Source: Anaerohalosphaeraceae bacterium | Lineage (GTDB): Bacteria; Planctomycetota; Phycisphaerae; Sedimentisphaerales; Anaerohalosphaeraceae | Length of the DNA stretch: 64,000 nucleotides | Direction: 5' to 3' | NCBI GenBank assembly: GCA_035378985.1 | Contig: DAOSUR010000009.1 | Coordinates: 1-64,000 of the forward strand | Part shown: in pieces, positions 24,992 through 34,173 of the stretch | How the letters are laid out: each line of letters begins with the position of its first letter | Position numbering within the stretch: position 1 is the stretch's first letter | Program-made: the position numbers and the translations under genes | The notes under the pieces: generated by a model | Database searches by the model: none | What the model saw: only the letters and a program-made list of their open reading frames with translations | Told to the model about the DNA's origin: nothing

Positions 24992-27610
24992 ATGCCTGTT
25001 TTTGTTTCTGTAGGAATGGACATCGGCACCTCTAATTCGAGTGCGGCCGTAATGACATCAAGCGGTCCTAAGGTCATTCTGATTGACGGCCAGTCCGTCA
25101 TGCCTTCAGTCATTTATAAAAATATTCAGGGAAAAATGCTGGTCGGAAAAGCGGCTTACGATGCCGTTTTGACCCGTCCTCCGAATGACGGACTCGGCCA
25201 TACCGGTTTTAAAATCCGTATGGGTCACGATGACCGTTACCCATTTCCCAGCGGGGAACCCTTCAGCCCCTCACAGCTGACCGCCCAAGTCATCCGACGC
25301 TTATGGCAGGGATATCTGGAAGCAGGACACCCCAATCACCGTTCCTGTGTCATTACTGTGCCGGCGATTTTCCGCGACCCGGCCTGCAAAGCCACTCTCG
25401 AAGCCGGTCAACTGGCCGGATTGGAGTTTGTGACACTCCTGATGGAACCGGTTGCTGCAGCTACGGCCTACGGTTTCACAGCAGATGACAAACACGCCAA
25501 GTGGCTCATTTTCGACATCGGCGGCGGCACCCTCGACATCTCGCTGGTAACCGTTCGGAACGGACGACTGGCCATCCCGAATGACGGCACAGCCGGCAAC
25601 GACCTGCTGGGAGGACGCAAGTTCGACATGGAATTGATGAATTATGTCCTGGGCCCTCGAAAATCCGACCCGGATTATAAAGAAAAAATAAAACGATATC
25701 GGGAAATGGATCCGGACTATCATCCCCTTCGAGAGCGGTATGATTTAGAAGACTTTTCTCCGCAGACAAATTGTCAGCAATGGGGAATGCTGATGGCAGC
25801 AATTGAACAGGCCAAAATCCGCCTTTCTGACATCGAAGAAACGATTGTCGAGACGGCTCATCCTCTTCGAGACGGCAAAAAGAAAGAGTTTAAACCGGAT
25901 TTTCCCCTGTCTCGTCCGACCTACGAACGGCTGATTCGTCCGGATGTGGAAAACGCCGCTCTGATTTGCAGACAGATGCTGAACCGAAACAAATTGAGAC
26001 CCTCGGACATTCAATGTCTGGTGCTCGTCGGAGGCCCCAGCAAAACCCCCTTTATTCAGCGTGTGCTGTCCGAACGGCTTGAAATCCCTCTGGAATCTTC
26101 GATCGACCCCATGACAGTTGTAGCGGAGGGAGCCGCTTTGTATGCAGCCACTGTGGAAGTACCGGAACATCTGATTCCCGAATCCCCCAAAAAGGTCGCA
26201 AACTCCGCCGGCATTCAAGTGAAACTAACTTATGAAGGCAATTCTTCAGAACCCGTTGCCATTGTCAGCGGAATCGTCACATCCGCGTCTGTACCCCTGA
26301 AGAATCTGTCGCTCCGAATCAACAGGACAGACGGTCTTTGGAGCAGCGGCCCTCTTTCTGTAGATTCGAGCGGTTTTTTCACAACGGAGGTTCTTCTCAT
26401 AGAAGCCGAAAAAGTTCGGTCGGATTATGAAACTCAAATCCTTGATCAAAACAGTCAAGTTCTTCTAACCCTTGATGAGCCCAAGATACTCTTTATGAAC
26501 GTAATCCAACCCACCCTGCCGAGTCATTTGATGGTCGGAGTAGTCGGCAATATGACCAGTGTCCTTCTTGATAAGGGCACCGACCTGCCTGCTGAAAAAA
26601 CAGACGAATTTGAAACCGCCGAACGCCTGTCCAAAGGCGATTCCAAATGCGCCGTGGTGATTCCGGTTTATGAAAGCGTGGAACATTTTCTCGGTGAAGT
26701 GGACCTGCACCAGGACTGCAATCTTAAAATCGGGGAACTTCGAATCTTCGCCAGCAATATTCCTCATGATTTGCCGGCCGGTGCACGAATTGACGTAACG
26801 CTCCGTCGCGACACAAACCGACAGATTTGTGTCAAGGCGTATGTTCATCTGCTCGGCCAGGAATTTAAAGCGGTTTTCGATTCGAAATCCGTTGACTGGC
26901 CGCTCGAAGAAATGGAAGAACGTCTGAAAGCCCTCCAATCTCGCCTACAACGAATCGAACGGCTCCAGAAATCCCAACCCCTGCCGGCTGTAGCGGAAGG
27001 GCTGGCTGCCCTATCCAGAATTCAAGCCCTTGAACAAATCTGCAGCAAACTGCAGGGTGCCAAAGACGGAGACAAAGATTCTCAGTCGCGATGCCATGGA
27101 GACCTTGTGCGGCTGACCGGTGCCCTCAACCATCTCGAATCTCTTCAGACCGAAGCGAGAATTCGTCATCGGCTGTTCCTGCTTAAGCCCAAAGTCACCG
27201 GAAAGGCCGCCGAACAACTTCAATCCATCAAGAGCGATTTTGAAGAGGCCCTTCGAACAGGCAACAAAATCCTGATGGCTCATCTGGATATGGAATTGCT
27301 GAAACTTTTTTATCAGGTTTACCTAAAGCATCATACAGATTTATGGCTGACCCTCCTTCGCTTTCCTGACCGTTTCCAGGGATCCCGGGAACAAATTGAT
27401 GCGTATGAGCAGGCCGTTCAAGTCTATAAGGAAATTGACCAGAAAGTGGACAACGGCGAAGACATCTCTGAGGAAAACCTCCTCCGCTGCAAACAAGCCA
27501 ACGAGAAACTCTGGAATCTATGGATGACAGAACTAAACCAATGGCCGATACCAGATCCTTTTGCAAGCAACGGCGTTGAATTGGAAAAACCCAAAGGACG
27601 AAAGGCTTAG
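24992..27610 (+). CDS. Hsp70 (DnaK)-family chaperone, divergent, 872 residues
   Basis: The actin-type ATPase motifs are intact: phosphate-1 GMDIGTSNSSAAV (residues 8-20), VPAIFRDPACKATLEAG (123-139), phosphate-2 LIFDIGGGTLDIS (172-184) and adenosine LVLVGGPSKTPF (343-354). After about residue 400 the substrate-binding half is not DnaK-like: it has an extended beta-sandwich region (about 405-640) and a long helical tail (640-870). The total is some 230 residues longer than DnaK. It is probably a dedicated Hsp70 for this operon that works with the J-like and GrpE-like products. The start ATG has AAAGGAGA. It lies 9 bases upstream of the TPR membrane protein gene. Confidence 0.92.
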   Translation: MPVFVSVGMDIGTSNSSAAVMTSSGPKVILIDGQSVMPSVIYKNIQGKMLVGKAAYDAVLTRPPNDGLGHTGFKIRMGHDDRYPFPSGEPFSPSQLTAQVIRRLWQGYLEAGHPNHRSCVITVPAIFRDPACKATLEAGQLAGLEFVTLLMEPVAAATAYGFTADDKHAKWLIFDIGGGTLDISLVTVRNGRLAIPNDGTAGNDLLGGRKFDMELMNYVLGPRKSDPDYKEKIKRYREMDPDYHPLRERYDLEDFSPQTNCQQWGMLMAAIEQAKIRLSDIEETIVETAHPLRDGKKKEFKPDFPLSRPTYERLIRPDVENAALICRQMLNRNKLRPSDIQCLVLVGGPSKTPFIQRVLSERLEIPLESSIDPMTVVAEGAALYAATVEVPEHLIPESPKKVANSAGIQVKLTYEGNSSEPVAIVSGIVTSASVPLKNLSLRINRTDGLWSSGPLSVDSSGFFTTEVLLIEAEKVRSDYETQILDQNSQVLLTLDEPKILFMNVIQPTLPSHLMVGVVGNMTSVLLDKGTDLPAEKTDEFETAERLSKGDSKCAVVIPVYESVEHFLGEVDLHQDCNLKIGELRIFASNIPHDLPAGARIDVTLRRDTNRQICVKAYVHLLGQEFKAVFDSKSVDWPLEEMEERLKALQSRLQRIERLQKSQPLPAVAEGLAALSRIQALEQICSKLQGAKDGDKDSQSRCHGDLVRLTGALNHLESLQTEARIRHRLFLLKPKVTGKAAEQLQSIKSDFEEALRTGNKILMAHLDMELLKLFYQVYLKHHTDLWLTLLRFPDRFQGSREQIDAYEQAVQVYKEIDQKVDNGEDISEENLLRCKQANEKLWNLWMTELNQWPIPDPFASNGVELEKPKGRKA

Positions 27611-27619
27611 GAGAAGATA

Positions 27620-28498
27620 ATGACTCCGGTAAAGACTGAAGACCTTCTGGAGGCCGCCGCCCAACAGGCCGCCGCCGGAAATTATCAGACAGCAACCGCT
27701 TTGCTTGATCGGATTCAGCAGACCCCGCCGCCGCTGGAAGCCCTTTTGCTGAGAGGCAAAATCGCCGCCCAGCAGAAACAATACAAAGAAGCTATCAGCT
27801 TCTGGCAGCAGGCCCTTCGGCAGGACCCGAACTGTCGAACTGCCCGAGAAAGCATTGCCTTGGCGGGTGGGCTTTCAGCCCATGCGCTTGCAGGCCGGCT
27901 GCGGCATATCAGTTTTGCTGCTTTGCTGACGATTCTGCTGGCTGTTTTGCTGGCTTTCCCGTTCGGGCTGGGGATATATCTGGCTGTCCGCTTAAATACT
28001 TTTCCTCTCCTGAACCAGCTGGAAACCCTTCAGACAGATTGGGCTGCCCTGCAGACCGCCGCCGAGAACATCGAGCAAAAACTCATTGAAACCCAAGGCC
28101 GGCTGGCCTCTCTCCAACAAACAAACGGGGAATCTCGACAAACGCTCGAACAGCAAAACGAACACCTCATCCTTCTGGTGAAGCATCTTCAAGACGAACT
28201 CGTCCTCCAAAGTACCGGACAAGAGCGCATCCAACAGTTGCTGGAACAGACTCAGACCCAATTCCTTGCCTATCAGACAGCCTTTCAGCAATCGATGAAT
28301 CATATTCTTCTTTTGTCCGTCGAAATTGAACAGACAGCTGACTATTATCGACAGATTGAAAAAAGATGGTTTGGACCGTCTCCCGCCCAGCATCAAAAGA
28401 TGCGAGAGCACTTGGAAAAAATAAAGGAACAAATCAACTATCTCCGGAGTATTTGTTCAGAATCCGAAGCATCAGAAGGAAAAGGCAGCAAAGAATGA
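27620..28498 (+). CDS. TPR-containing membrane-anchored coiled-coil protein
   Basis: 292 residues. Residues about 5-75 form two TPR-like helical pairs (AAGNYQTATALLDRI; KQYKEAISFWQQALRQDPN). A single strong membrane helix spans about 98-124 (SFAALLTILLAVLLAFPFGL). A long coiled coil follows. The TPRs would face the cytoplasm and could bind the Hsp70 or Clp subunits, which themselves have no membrane helices. It overlaps the next gene in an ATGA arrangement. Confidence 0.72.
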   Translation: MTPVKTEDLLEAAAQQAAAGNYQTATALLDRIQQTPPPLEALLLRGKIAAQQKQYKEAISFWQQALRQDPNCRTARESIALAGGLSAHALAGRLRHISFAALLTILLAVLLAFPFGLGIYLAVRLNTFPLLNQLETLQTDWAALQTAAENIEQKLIETQGRLASLQQTNGESRQTLEQQNEHLILLVKHLQDELVLQSTGQERIQQLLEQTQTQFLAYQTAFQQSMNHILLLSVEIEQTADYYRQIEKRWFGPSPAQHQKMREHLEKIKEQINYLRSICSESEASEGKGSKE

Positions 28499-29529
28499 AG
28501 ATTTCCATCTCAATGAAGTTAATCTGGCAGTTCGCAAGTGAGGAGACTATCCAGGCGGAGCTTTCCGAAGTGGGTCCAAACCAGTTTTTTGCCGCTCTTC
28601 TCAAATTCGCCGAAATTCAAGACGAAGAAATCCCACAGATAAGCAGTGACCCAAACGTAATCGGTCAGCTGGCCTGCGATATCCATGCTGTTCGAGGTTT
28701 TCTTGAGGGTCACTCCATCCCGCCGTCAGCAATTCGCCGGCAAATTAGAGAATTATCCGGCGGAGGCAACTGCCGATACGCTGTCAGGGCGCCGAGCTGC
28801 TCTCAGGAAGCACAAGCCGTTCTTGACTTATCAGACCGAATTGCCCATGAAAACGGAAGTGCAATGGTCACACCTCTTCATCTCCTGCAAGCCCTCCTAA
28901 GCCGTCCTACATTGGAAATTCAGAAAGTGATCAATCAGGTATTGAGGCAGACTTCTTCTCCCGCCCCGGAGCGCACCGCCCTGCTGGAGGCCTTTGGAAA
29001 AGATTTGCGAAAAACAACAGCCAGCCGTCAGATTTCGTCCGCTTCCTCTCAGGCAAAAGCTATTGTCCTCTTTCTCGCCGCTGAATCCAAAAAAGGGCTT
29101 TTACTCCTCAGTAACAATGAAATAGACACCTATGAGGCCCTTCTGGATGCCGCCCGGCTTTTAGAGTCCCCATCCTGCCCCCTCGGTCTGGGCAACTGCG
29201 AATTGATCGATTTGACCGGCTTCCGTCAATACTACCACGGCCCAAACTGGTTAGAACCGATGGAAAAGATGATTAAAGAAGCTGCATCCAGCCGCAGAAA
29301 ACTCTGGCTGGTCCTGCCTTCGATTCTGCCGGCATGGAAAGATGATCGGCACGAGGCATGGCTGTCCCTTTTGAAAACCACTCTGAGTGAACGGCGGGTT
29401 CGCTGTATTTGCCAAACCAGCCCGGCTGTTTATTCGGAATCTATGAAAGAAAAACCGGAATGGAGACCTCTGATTCACCCGATGTGGCTGTCTCAACCTG
29501 AAGAAGGGGAGATCCCGCCGGAACTTTAA
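28495..29529 (+). CDS. Clp-N domain protein with degenerate ClpB NBD1-like half
   Basis: 344 residues from ATG 28495. Residues about 100-155 (CSQEAQAVLDLSDRIAHEN, then VTPLHLLQALLSRP) match the Clp amino-terminal repeat. The second half follows ClpB NBD1 in order: NCELIDLTGFRQYYHGPNWL (as VxLDLGALxAGxxYRGEFE), RRKLWLVLPSI (Walker B position, acidic residues lost), and VRCICQTSPAVYSESM ... PMWLSQPEEGE (as LRCIGATTxxEYR...). Walker A and B are missing, so it cannot hydrolyse ATP. It likely acts as a scaffold or substrate-binding partner for the Clp-FtsH fusion encoded next. The NBD1 comparison is my own alignment by eye. Confidence 0.65.
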   Translation: MKISISMKLIWQFASEETIQAELSEVGPNQFFAALLKFAEIQDEEIPQISSDPNVIGQLACDIHAVRGFLEGHSIPPSAIRRQIRELSGGGNCRYAVRAPSCSQEAQAVLDLSDRIAHENGSAMVTPLHLLQALLSRPTLEIQKVINQVLRQTSSPAPERTALLEAFGKDLRKTTASRQISSASSQAKAIVLFLAAESKKGLLLLSNNEIDTYEALLDAARLLESPSCPLGLGNCELIDLTGFRQYYHGPNWLEPMEKMIKEAASSRRKLWLVLPSILPAWKDDRHEAWLSLLKTTLSERRVRCICQTSPAVYSESMKEKPEWRPLIHPMWLSQPEEGEIPPEL

Positions 29530-29544
29530 GAGGAAAGGAAACAG

Positions 29545-32500
29545 ATGTTCACAGAAAAAGCCCAAGCTGTTATCGATACCGCCAAAGACACGGCTTTTGC
29601 TGACGGCAAGACTGAATTGGAAATGGCGGCTCTTTTATCCGCCATGGTCAGTCAGCCGCAGGCATGTCTTTTACTGGCGGATTGTCTGAAAATGGAACCG
29701 GACAATCTCAAAGCATGCCTTCTTCTGAACGTCAAGCCCGCTTCGTGTCCGCAGAAACTTCCGCTCTCTACCCATGTTCGCTCTGTCCTGAAGACAGCCT
29801 CTTCGATGGCACAGGAAATTCCTGACCCTCATCGGCCGGGTTTGATTGACATTCGGCACATAGCCGCAGCTCTGGCCGCGTCACCATCTGCCTGTGAAAT
29901 GATTCATCAGACCCCTATTTCACAGGAAGACGGCCTAAAAAAAATAGCCGAGTGGCTTCAGCAGGACAGCCAAAATCCGGCTCTCAGTGAACTGCTGGAC
30001 CGAATTCGAAAGATGAGGGGGCTTCTGCTCGAGCGTCTATTCGGGCAGGACCATGCCGTGCAGGCCTTTGTGGAAGGAGTTTTCAATGCCGAAGTAACCG
30101 CAGCGGCAGACAGCCAGCGTCGATGTCCTCGAGCCGTTTTTGTATTCGCCGGTCCTCCAGGTGTCGGCAAAACATTCCTTGCGGAATTGGGGGCTGCCTG
30201 TCTGGACCGTCCATTTAAGCGGTTTGACATGAGCGCCTACTCCGGCCATCAGCAGAATGAGGCACTGGTGGGCATTGCCCGCAGCTTTCAGGGAGCCCAT
30301 CCCGGCCTTTTGACCGAATTTGTGGAAAAGAATCCGGAAGCCGTCCTGCTTTTTGATGAGATTGAAAAGGCGCATCAGAACACAATTTTCCTATTCCTGC
30401 AGATACTCGACGCCGGGTCCCTGGAAGATAAATACCACGAGCGTCCTGTCAGTTTTCGCGATACAACTATTATTTTTACAACCAATGCAGGCAAAACACT
30501 GTATAACCGTCCGAATCAAAGCGGCGTTCATACCGCCAACGCCGCCTTTCACCGCCAGACGATTCTGGATGCCCTAAAAACAGAAAAAGACCCGCAGACA
30601 GGTCTGCCGTTCTTTCCGGAAGCCATCTGTTCTCGAATGGGAACCGGTTATCCGATTCTTTTCAATCATCTGGGCATTAACGAACTGGAACAGGTTGTCC
30701 GTAATGAATTTCGGCGGGTCTGCCGGCTTCTCGAACGCCAATATTACAAAAATATGCAGGTGGATGAGCTGGTGCCGATCTGCCTGGTTCTGCGAGAAGG
30801 TGCCAGGGCCGATGCCCGCACGCTTCGCTCCGGTGCGGAACGATTTGTGAAGACGGAAATCTTCAATTTCTGCCGGCTTTTCAAGACGGAACGCTTGGAG
30901 GATATTTTTGAACAGGTTGATTCCGTCCAGTTCGCTTTGGAAAGCTCCCCGGATTTTCTCGAGCCGGAGGTTCGACGCCTCTTTCTGCCCGAACAGAAAC
31001 CCTGTATCCTTCTGGCAGCCGATGCAAAAACCTGCCAGCTTTTTCAAAAACACTTGACGCAGATAGACTGGCAGACTGCCGAAAACGCCCAGGAGGCCCT
31101 TCAAATTCTGGCCGAAAAAGATGTCGACCTGGTTATATTGGATATTTGGATGGGTGAATCAGCAAGTCCGCTTTCTCCCAGTTTAAAAGATTTTGACCAT
31201 GTTCCCGCCGCTGCACGCCGGCTGGACAAAGGCCAGGAGCTGCTTCGAAAAATCCGCGAACGGCTACCGAATATTCCGATTTATTTGCTGTCTCTTGTTC
31301 CATCCGACCAGCAGTCAGAACCCGTCCAAACGACCGATGAAGAATTGCTGTTTGCCTGTGTCCGGGGAGGCGGAGCGAGAGGAATGATTGCCTGCGGCTT
31401 TTTGGATGAAAAATCCGACGGATGGGAGCAGCAGCAAAAACTCTTCGAGTCATCCCTTCTGGATACCGCCCGGCGGCTTCATCGTGAAAAGCAGGCCGCC
31501 TTAATGGCACGAGAACATAAAGTCCTGGCCTTTGATACCGTCCCTCGAATGAATCATCAAACTCGCACTATTACGATCGTTTTGAGAAATCTGCGGATTC
31601 GACACGCGATAGCGGCCGCTGACGCCGGAGAAATTCTGGATGAGGTGCAACGTCCCCGAACTCGTTTCGAAGAGGTCATCGGGGCTCAGACAGCCAAAGA
31701 AGAACTTTTGTTCTTTATTGATTACTTAAAAAATCCGCGGCGTTTTGCAGCTATGGGACTAAAAGCCCCGAAGGGAGTTCTGCTTTACGGTCCGCCCGGC
31801 ACCGGCAAAACCATGCTGGCCCGTGCGATGGCCGGTGAATCGAATGCAGCGTTTCTGCCTGTTTCGGCAACCAACTTTGTGACCATTTGGCAGGGAAGCG
31901 GACCTCAAAATATTCGGGATTTATTTGCTCGGGCCAGACGGTATGCTCCAGCCATCATTTTTATCGACGAAATCGATGCTATCGGCAAAGTCCGACTCGG
32001 AGGTCCCGGGGGTCGGGCCGAGGAAAACACCCTCAACGCCTTATTAACAGAAATGGACGGCTTTACCAGTGAATCCCCCGAGCAGCCGGTCTTTGTTCTG
32101 GCAGCTACCAATTTTTCTATAGACGGCGGGGCCGAAAACGCCGGACGAACACTGGACCCGGCTTTGGTTCGGCGGTTTTCCCGGACGATTCTTGTGGATT
32201 TGCCGGAACGAGCAGCCCGACTCGAATACCTTCGTCTACGGGTTCAAACCTGTCGAAATTGCCGAATTTCCACGAAAATTCTCGACAGTATTGCCGAGCG
32301 CTCATCAGGTCTAAGTATTGCCCATTTGGAAACGATTCTCGAAACGGCCTCCCGAACCGCCCTCAAAGCGGGCCGGCCTCTTACGGATGCAATTCTCGAA
32401 GAGACCTTTGAATCCGTTCGATTCGGCCAGGCCCGACCACGCAGTGCCGATGAAGTCCGTCGGACGGCTTATCACGAGGCAGGCCATGCAATTCTTTACT

Positions 32501-33045
32501 GGCAAAGCGGCCAATGGCCCGCCTATTTATCAGTGGTTTCTCGCGGTAAACACGGAGGGTATATGGACCGCAGTTCCGAAGACATCGAATCGACTCGTTC
32601 CCAGAGCCGCCCGGAACTGATGGCCGAAATCCGGGCCGCTCTCGGGGGACGCGCGGCAGAAATCCTTCTGTTCGGACCGGAATCAGGGCTTTCTACAGGA
32701 GCGTCGGCAGACCTCGAAGCGGCAACCCGACTGGCTCGGGCAGCTGTCTGCTGCTACGGAATGACGGATGAATTCGGTCTGCTGGCGGCACCCGAATTGC
32801 TCAAATACGAAGCAGCCCTCGGCAGTCCGCTGTATCAGAAGGTCAATGAAATCGTTCAGACCCTTCTGGCTCGCCAAATGCAGATGACCTTCGAGATTCT
32901 GAAAAACCATCGCGGCCACCTCGATTCGCTGGCACAGGCCCTCATCAGTCGGGAACGGCTTTCCAGAGACGAGGTCAGGCAGATTCTTCCTGAACCGCCG
33001 ATTTCGGCATCGGATGCCATTCATTCCAATTCATCTTCCACGTAG
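29545..33045 (+). CDS. ClpN / ClpB-D2 AAA+ / receiver-like / FtsH AAA / M41 metalloprotease fusion
   Basis: 1,166 residues. Domains in order: Clp-N (about 1-140). ClpB-D2-like AAA+ (about 160-470), with Walker A GPPGVGKT 203-210, Walker B LLFDEIE 268-274 and sensor TTN 312-314. Response-regulator-like domain (about 486-615), with D533 in VILDIWMGE at the phospho-Asp position and no clear conserved Lys. FtsH-type AAA (about 700-900), with GPPGTGKT 749-756, IIFIDEID 804-811 and DPALVRRFSR 871-880. M41 peptidase (about 965-1150), with zinc motif HEAGH 977-981 and third ligand D1056 in TGASADLEAAT. The membrane helices of ordinary FtsH are absent. Both ATPases and the protease look active, so one chain could unfold and degrade substrates. 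Start ATG 29545 has GGAAAGG. Confidence 0.93.
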   Translation: MFTEKAQAVIDTAKDTAFADGKTELEMAALLSAMVSQPQACLLLADCLKMEPDNLKACLLLNVKPASCPQKLPLSTHVRSVLKTASSMAQEIPDPHRPGLIDIRHIAAALAASPSACEMIHQTPISQEDGLKKIAEWLQQDSQNPALSELLDRIRKMRGLLLERLFGQDHAVQAFVEGVFNAEVTAAADSQRRCPRAVFVFAGPPGVGKTFLAELGAACLDRPFKRFDMSAYSGHQQNEALVGIARSFQGAHPGLLTEFVEKNPEAVLLFDEIEKAHQNTIFLFLQILDAGSLEDKYHERPVSFRDTTIIFTTNAGKTLYNRPNQSGVHTANAAFHRQTILDALKTEKDPQTGLPFFPEAICSRMGTGYPILFNHLGINELEQVVRNEFRRVCRLLERQYYKNMQVDELVPICLVLREGARADARTLRSGAERFVKTEIFNFCRLFKTERLEDIFEQVDSVQFALESSPDFLEPEVRRLFLPEQKPCILLAADAKTCQLFQKHLTQIDWQTAENAQEALQILAEKDVDLVILDIWMGESASPLSPSLKDFDHVPAAARRLDKGQELLRKIRERLPNIPIYLLSLVPSDQQSEPVQTTDEELLFACVRGGGARGMIACGFLDEKSDGWEQQQKLFESSLLDTARRLHREKQAALMAREHKVLAFDTVPRMNHQTRTITIVLRNLRIRHAIAAADAGEILDEVQRPRTRFEEVIGAQTAKEELLFFIDYLKNPRRFAAMGLKAPKGVLLYGPPGTGKTMLARAMAGESNAAFLPVSATNFVTIWQGSGPQNIRDLFARARRYAPAIIFIDEIDAIGKVRLGGPGGRAEENTLNALLTEMDGFTSESPEQPVFVLAATNFSIDGGAENAGRTLDPALVRRFSRTILVDLPERAARLEYLRLRVQTCRNCRISTKILDSIAERSSGLSIAHLETILETASRTALKAGRPLTDAILEETFESVRFGQARPRSADEVRRTAYHEAGHAILYWQSGQWPAYLSVVSRGKHGGYMDRSSEDIESTRSQSRPELMAEIRAALGGRAAEILLFGPESGLSTGASADLEAATRLARAAVCCYGMTDEFGLLAAPELLKYEAALGSPLYQKVNEIVQTLLARQMQMTFEILKNHRGHLDSLAQALISRERLSRDEVRQILPEPPISASDAIHSNSSST

Positions 33046-33051
33046 GGAAAA

Positions 33052-34113
33052 ATGGTTATGGAAAAAAAACAGGAACAAAAATCTGACGGTACGGTCCGTC
33101 TGGCACCTTCGGCAATCCGGAAAGTGTTGGCTGTTTATTTCGGAACGGCCCTGCTGCTGGGAACAGGGATTCTGGCTGCTGCCAACAGGGTTGCTTACCA
33201 CAAGCAATTGTCCCGTGCTTCTCTGCTCCTGCAGCTGGCCTCGGACGCCGCCCAGGTAGAACAATACGAACGTTGTTTTGAACTGGCTGCTGAGCTCACA
33301 GCAAAATATCCGGACTATGAACCCGCTCGAAAAATGCTGGCTCTCCGGCCGCAGTGGGAAAAAGACTATCAACTGCTGAAAGAATGGCGCGGGATTCTCA
33401 ATATAGCCCAGACAGGACAAACGGAAAAAGCCGCTCTGGCCGCAAAAGTATTCTTAACACAAAATCCGAACAGCCGTCTGCAATCTCAAGTCAGCAGTCA
33501 ACTGAAAATATGGGAAGAGCGTATCCGGGCTGACAAAATCAAAACCTTGCTGTCGGAGTTTCTGGAGGCACTCAAGAAGAATGATCTTGAAAAGGCGCAA
33601 GCCCAGATTGTTCTGATTGGAACACTGGAGCCGAACTATCCCCAGATGGATGGACTCCGCCGGCAAGTGGAAGAAAAAAAAGAAGCCCTTCGTATCGCCC
33701 GAGAACAGGAAGCCAAAAAAGCTGAATTTGACCGGCTCTTAAAAGAAGCCGCCGAGTTGGAAATCAAAAACCTTTGGAAAAAAGCCCTGATTCGATATGA
33801 ACAGGCAGCCCGGGTTACTTTCAATCCGCCTGATTCCGGACGGGCGGAAATACTCCGGAAAAAATTGGACGGCTGCCGAAAGACTCTGGAAGAGCGCCAG
33901 GCGGCTGGGGAAGTATTGGTCCAAAAGGCCCGGCAGGCCCAGATCGCCGGCAACCTTCAGCAAGCCGTCGATTTTTATCGACAGGCCGCTGCCTTTACAG
34001 AGCAAACCTACGAATCAGAAATTACAGCTCTGCAAAAGCAAATTGCGGCACAATCCCCACCCTCAGAAACCAACGAGGTCAACGGAAATGTCGTTAAAAA
34101 TTCGAATCCCTAA
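33052..34113 (+). CDS. Membrane-anchored helical/TPR-like protein
   Basis: 353 residues. One membrane helix lies at about 24-44 (KVLAVYFGTALLLGTGILAA), followed by helical repeats of TPR character (AAQVEQYERCFELAAELTAK; LKKNDLEKAQAQIVLIGTLE; AQIAGNLQQAVDFYRQAAAF) and a charged coiled coil. It begins 6 bases after the Clp-FtsH fusion gene. With the helix near the N-terminus, most of it should sit on one face of the membrane. It probably anchors or organises the complex; no enzymatic motif is seen. Confidence 0.7.
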   Translation: MVMEKKQEQKSDGTVRLAPSAIRKVLAVYFGTALLLGTGILAAANRVAYHKQLSRASLLLQLASDAAQVEQYERCFELAAELTAKYPDYEPARKMLALRPQWEKDYQLLKEWRGILNIAQTGQTEKAALAAKVFLTQNPNSRLQSQVSSQLKIWEERIRADKIKTLLSEFLEALKKNDLEKAQAQIVLIGTLEPNYPQMDGLRRQVEEKKEALRIAREQEAKKAEFDRLLKEAAELEIKNLWKKALIRYEQAARVTFNPPDSGRAEILRKKLDGCRKTLEERQAAGEVLVQKARQAQIAGNLQQAVDFYRQAAAFTEQTYESEITALQKQIAAQSPPSETNEVNGNVVKNSNP

Positions 34114-34173
34114 CGGGCACCTTTGCCGCCGGCAGAGGCCCTGCTTGCAAATGTTCTGACAAGGAGAAATCAA

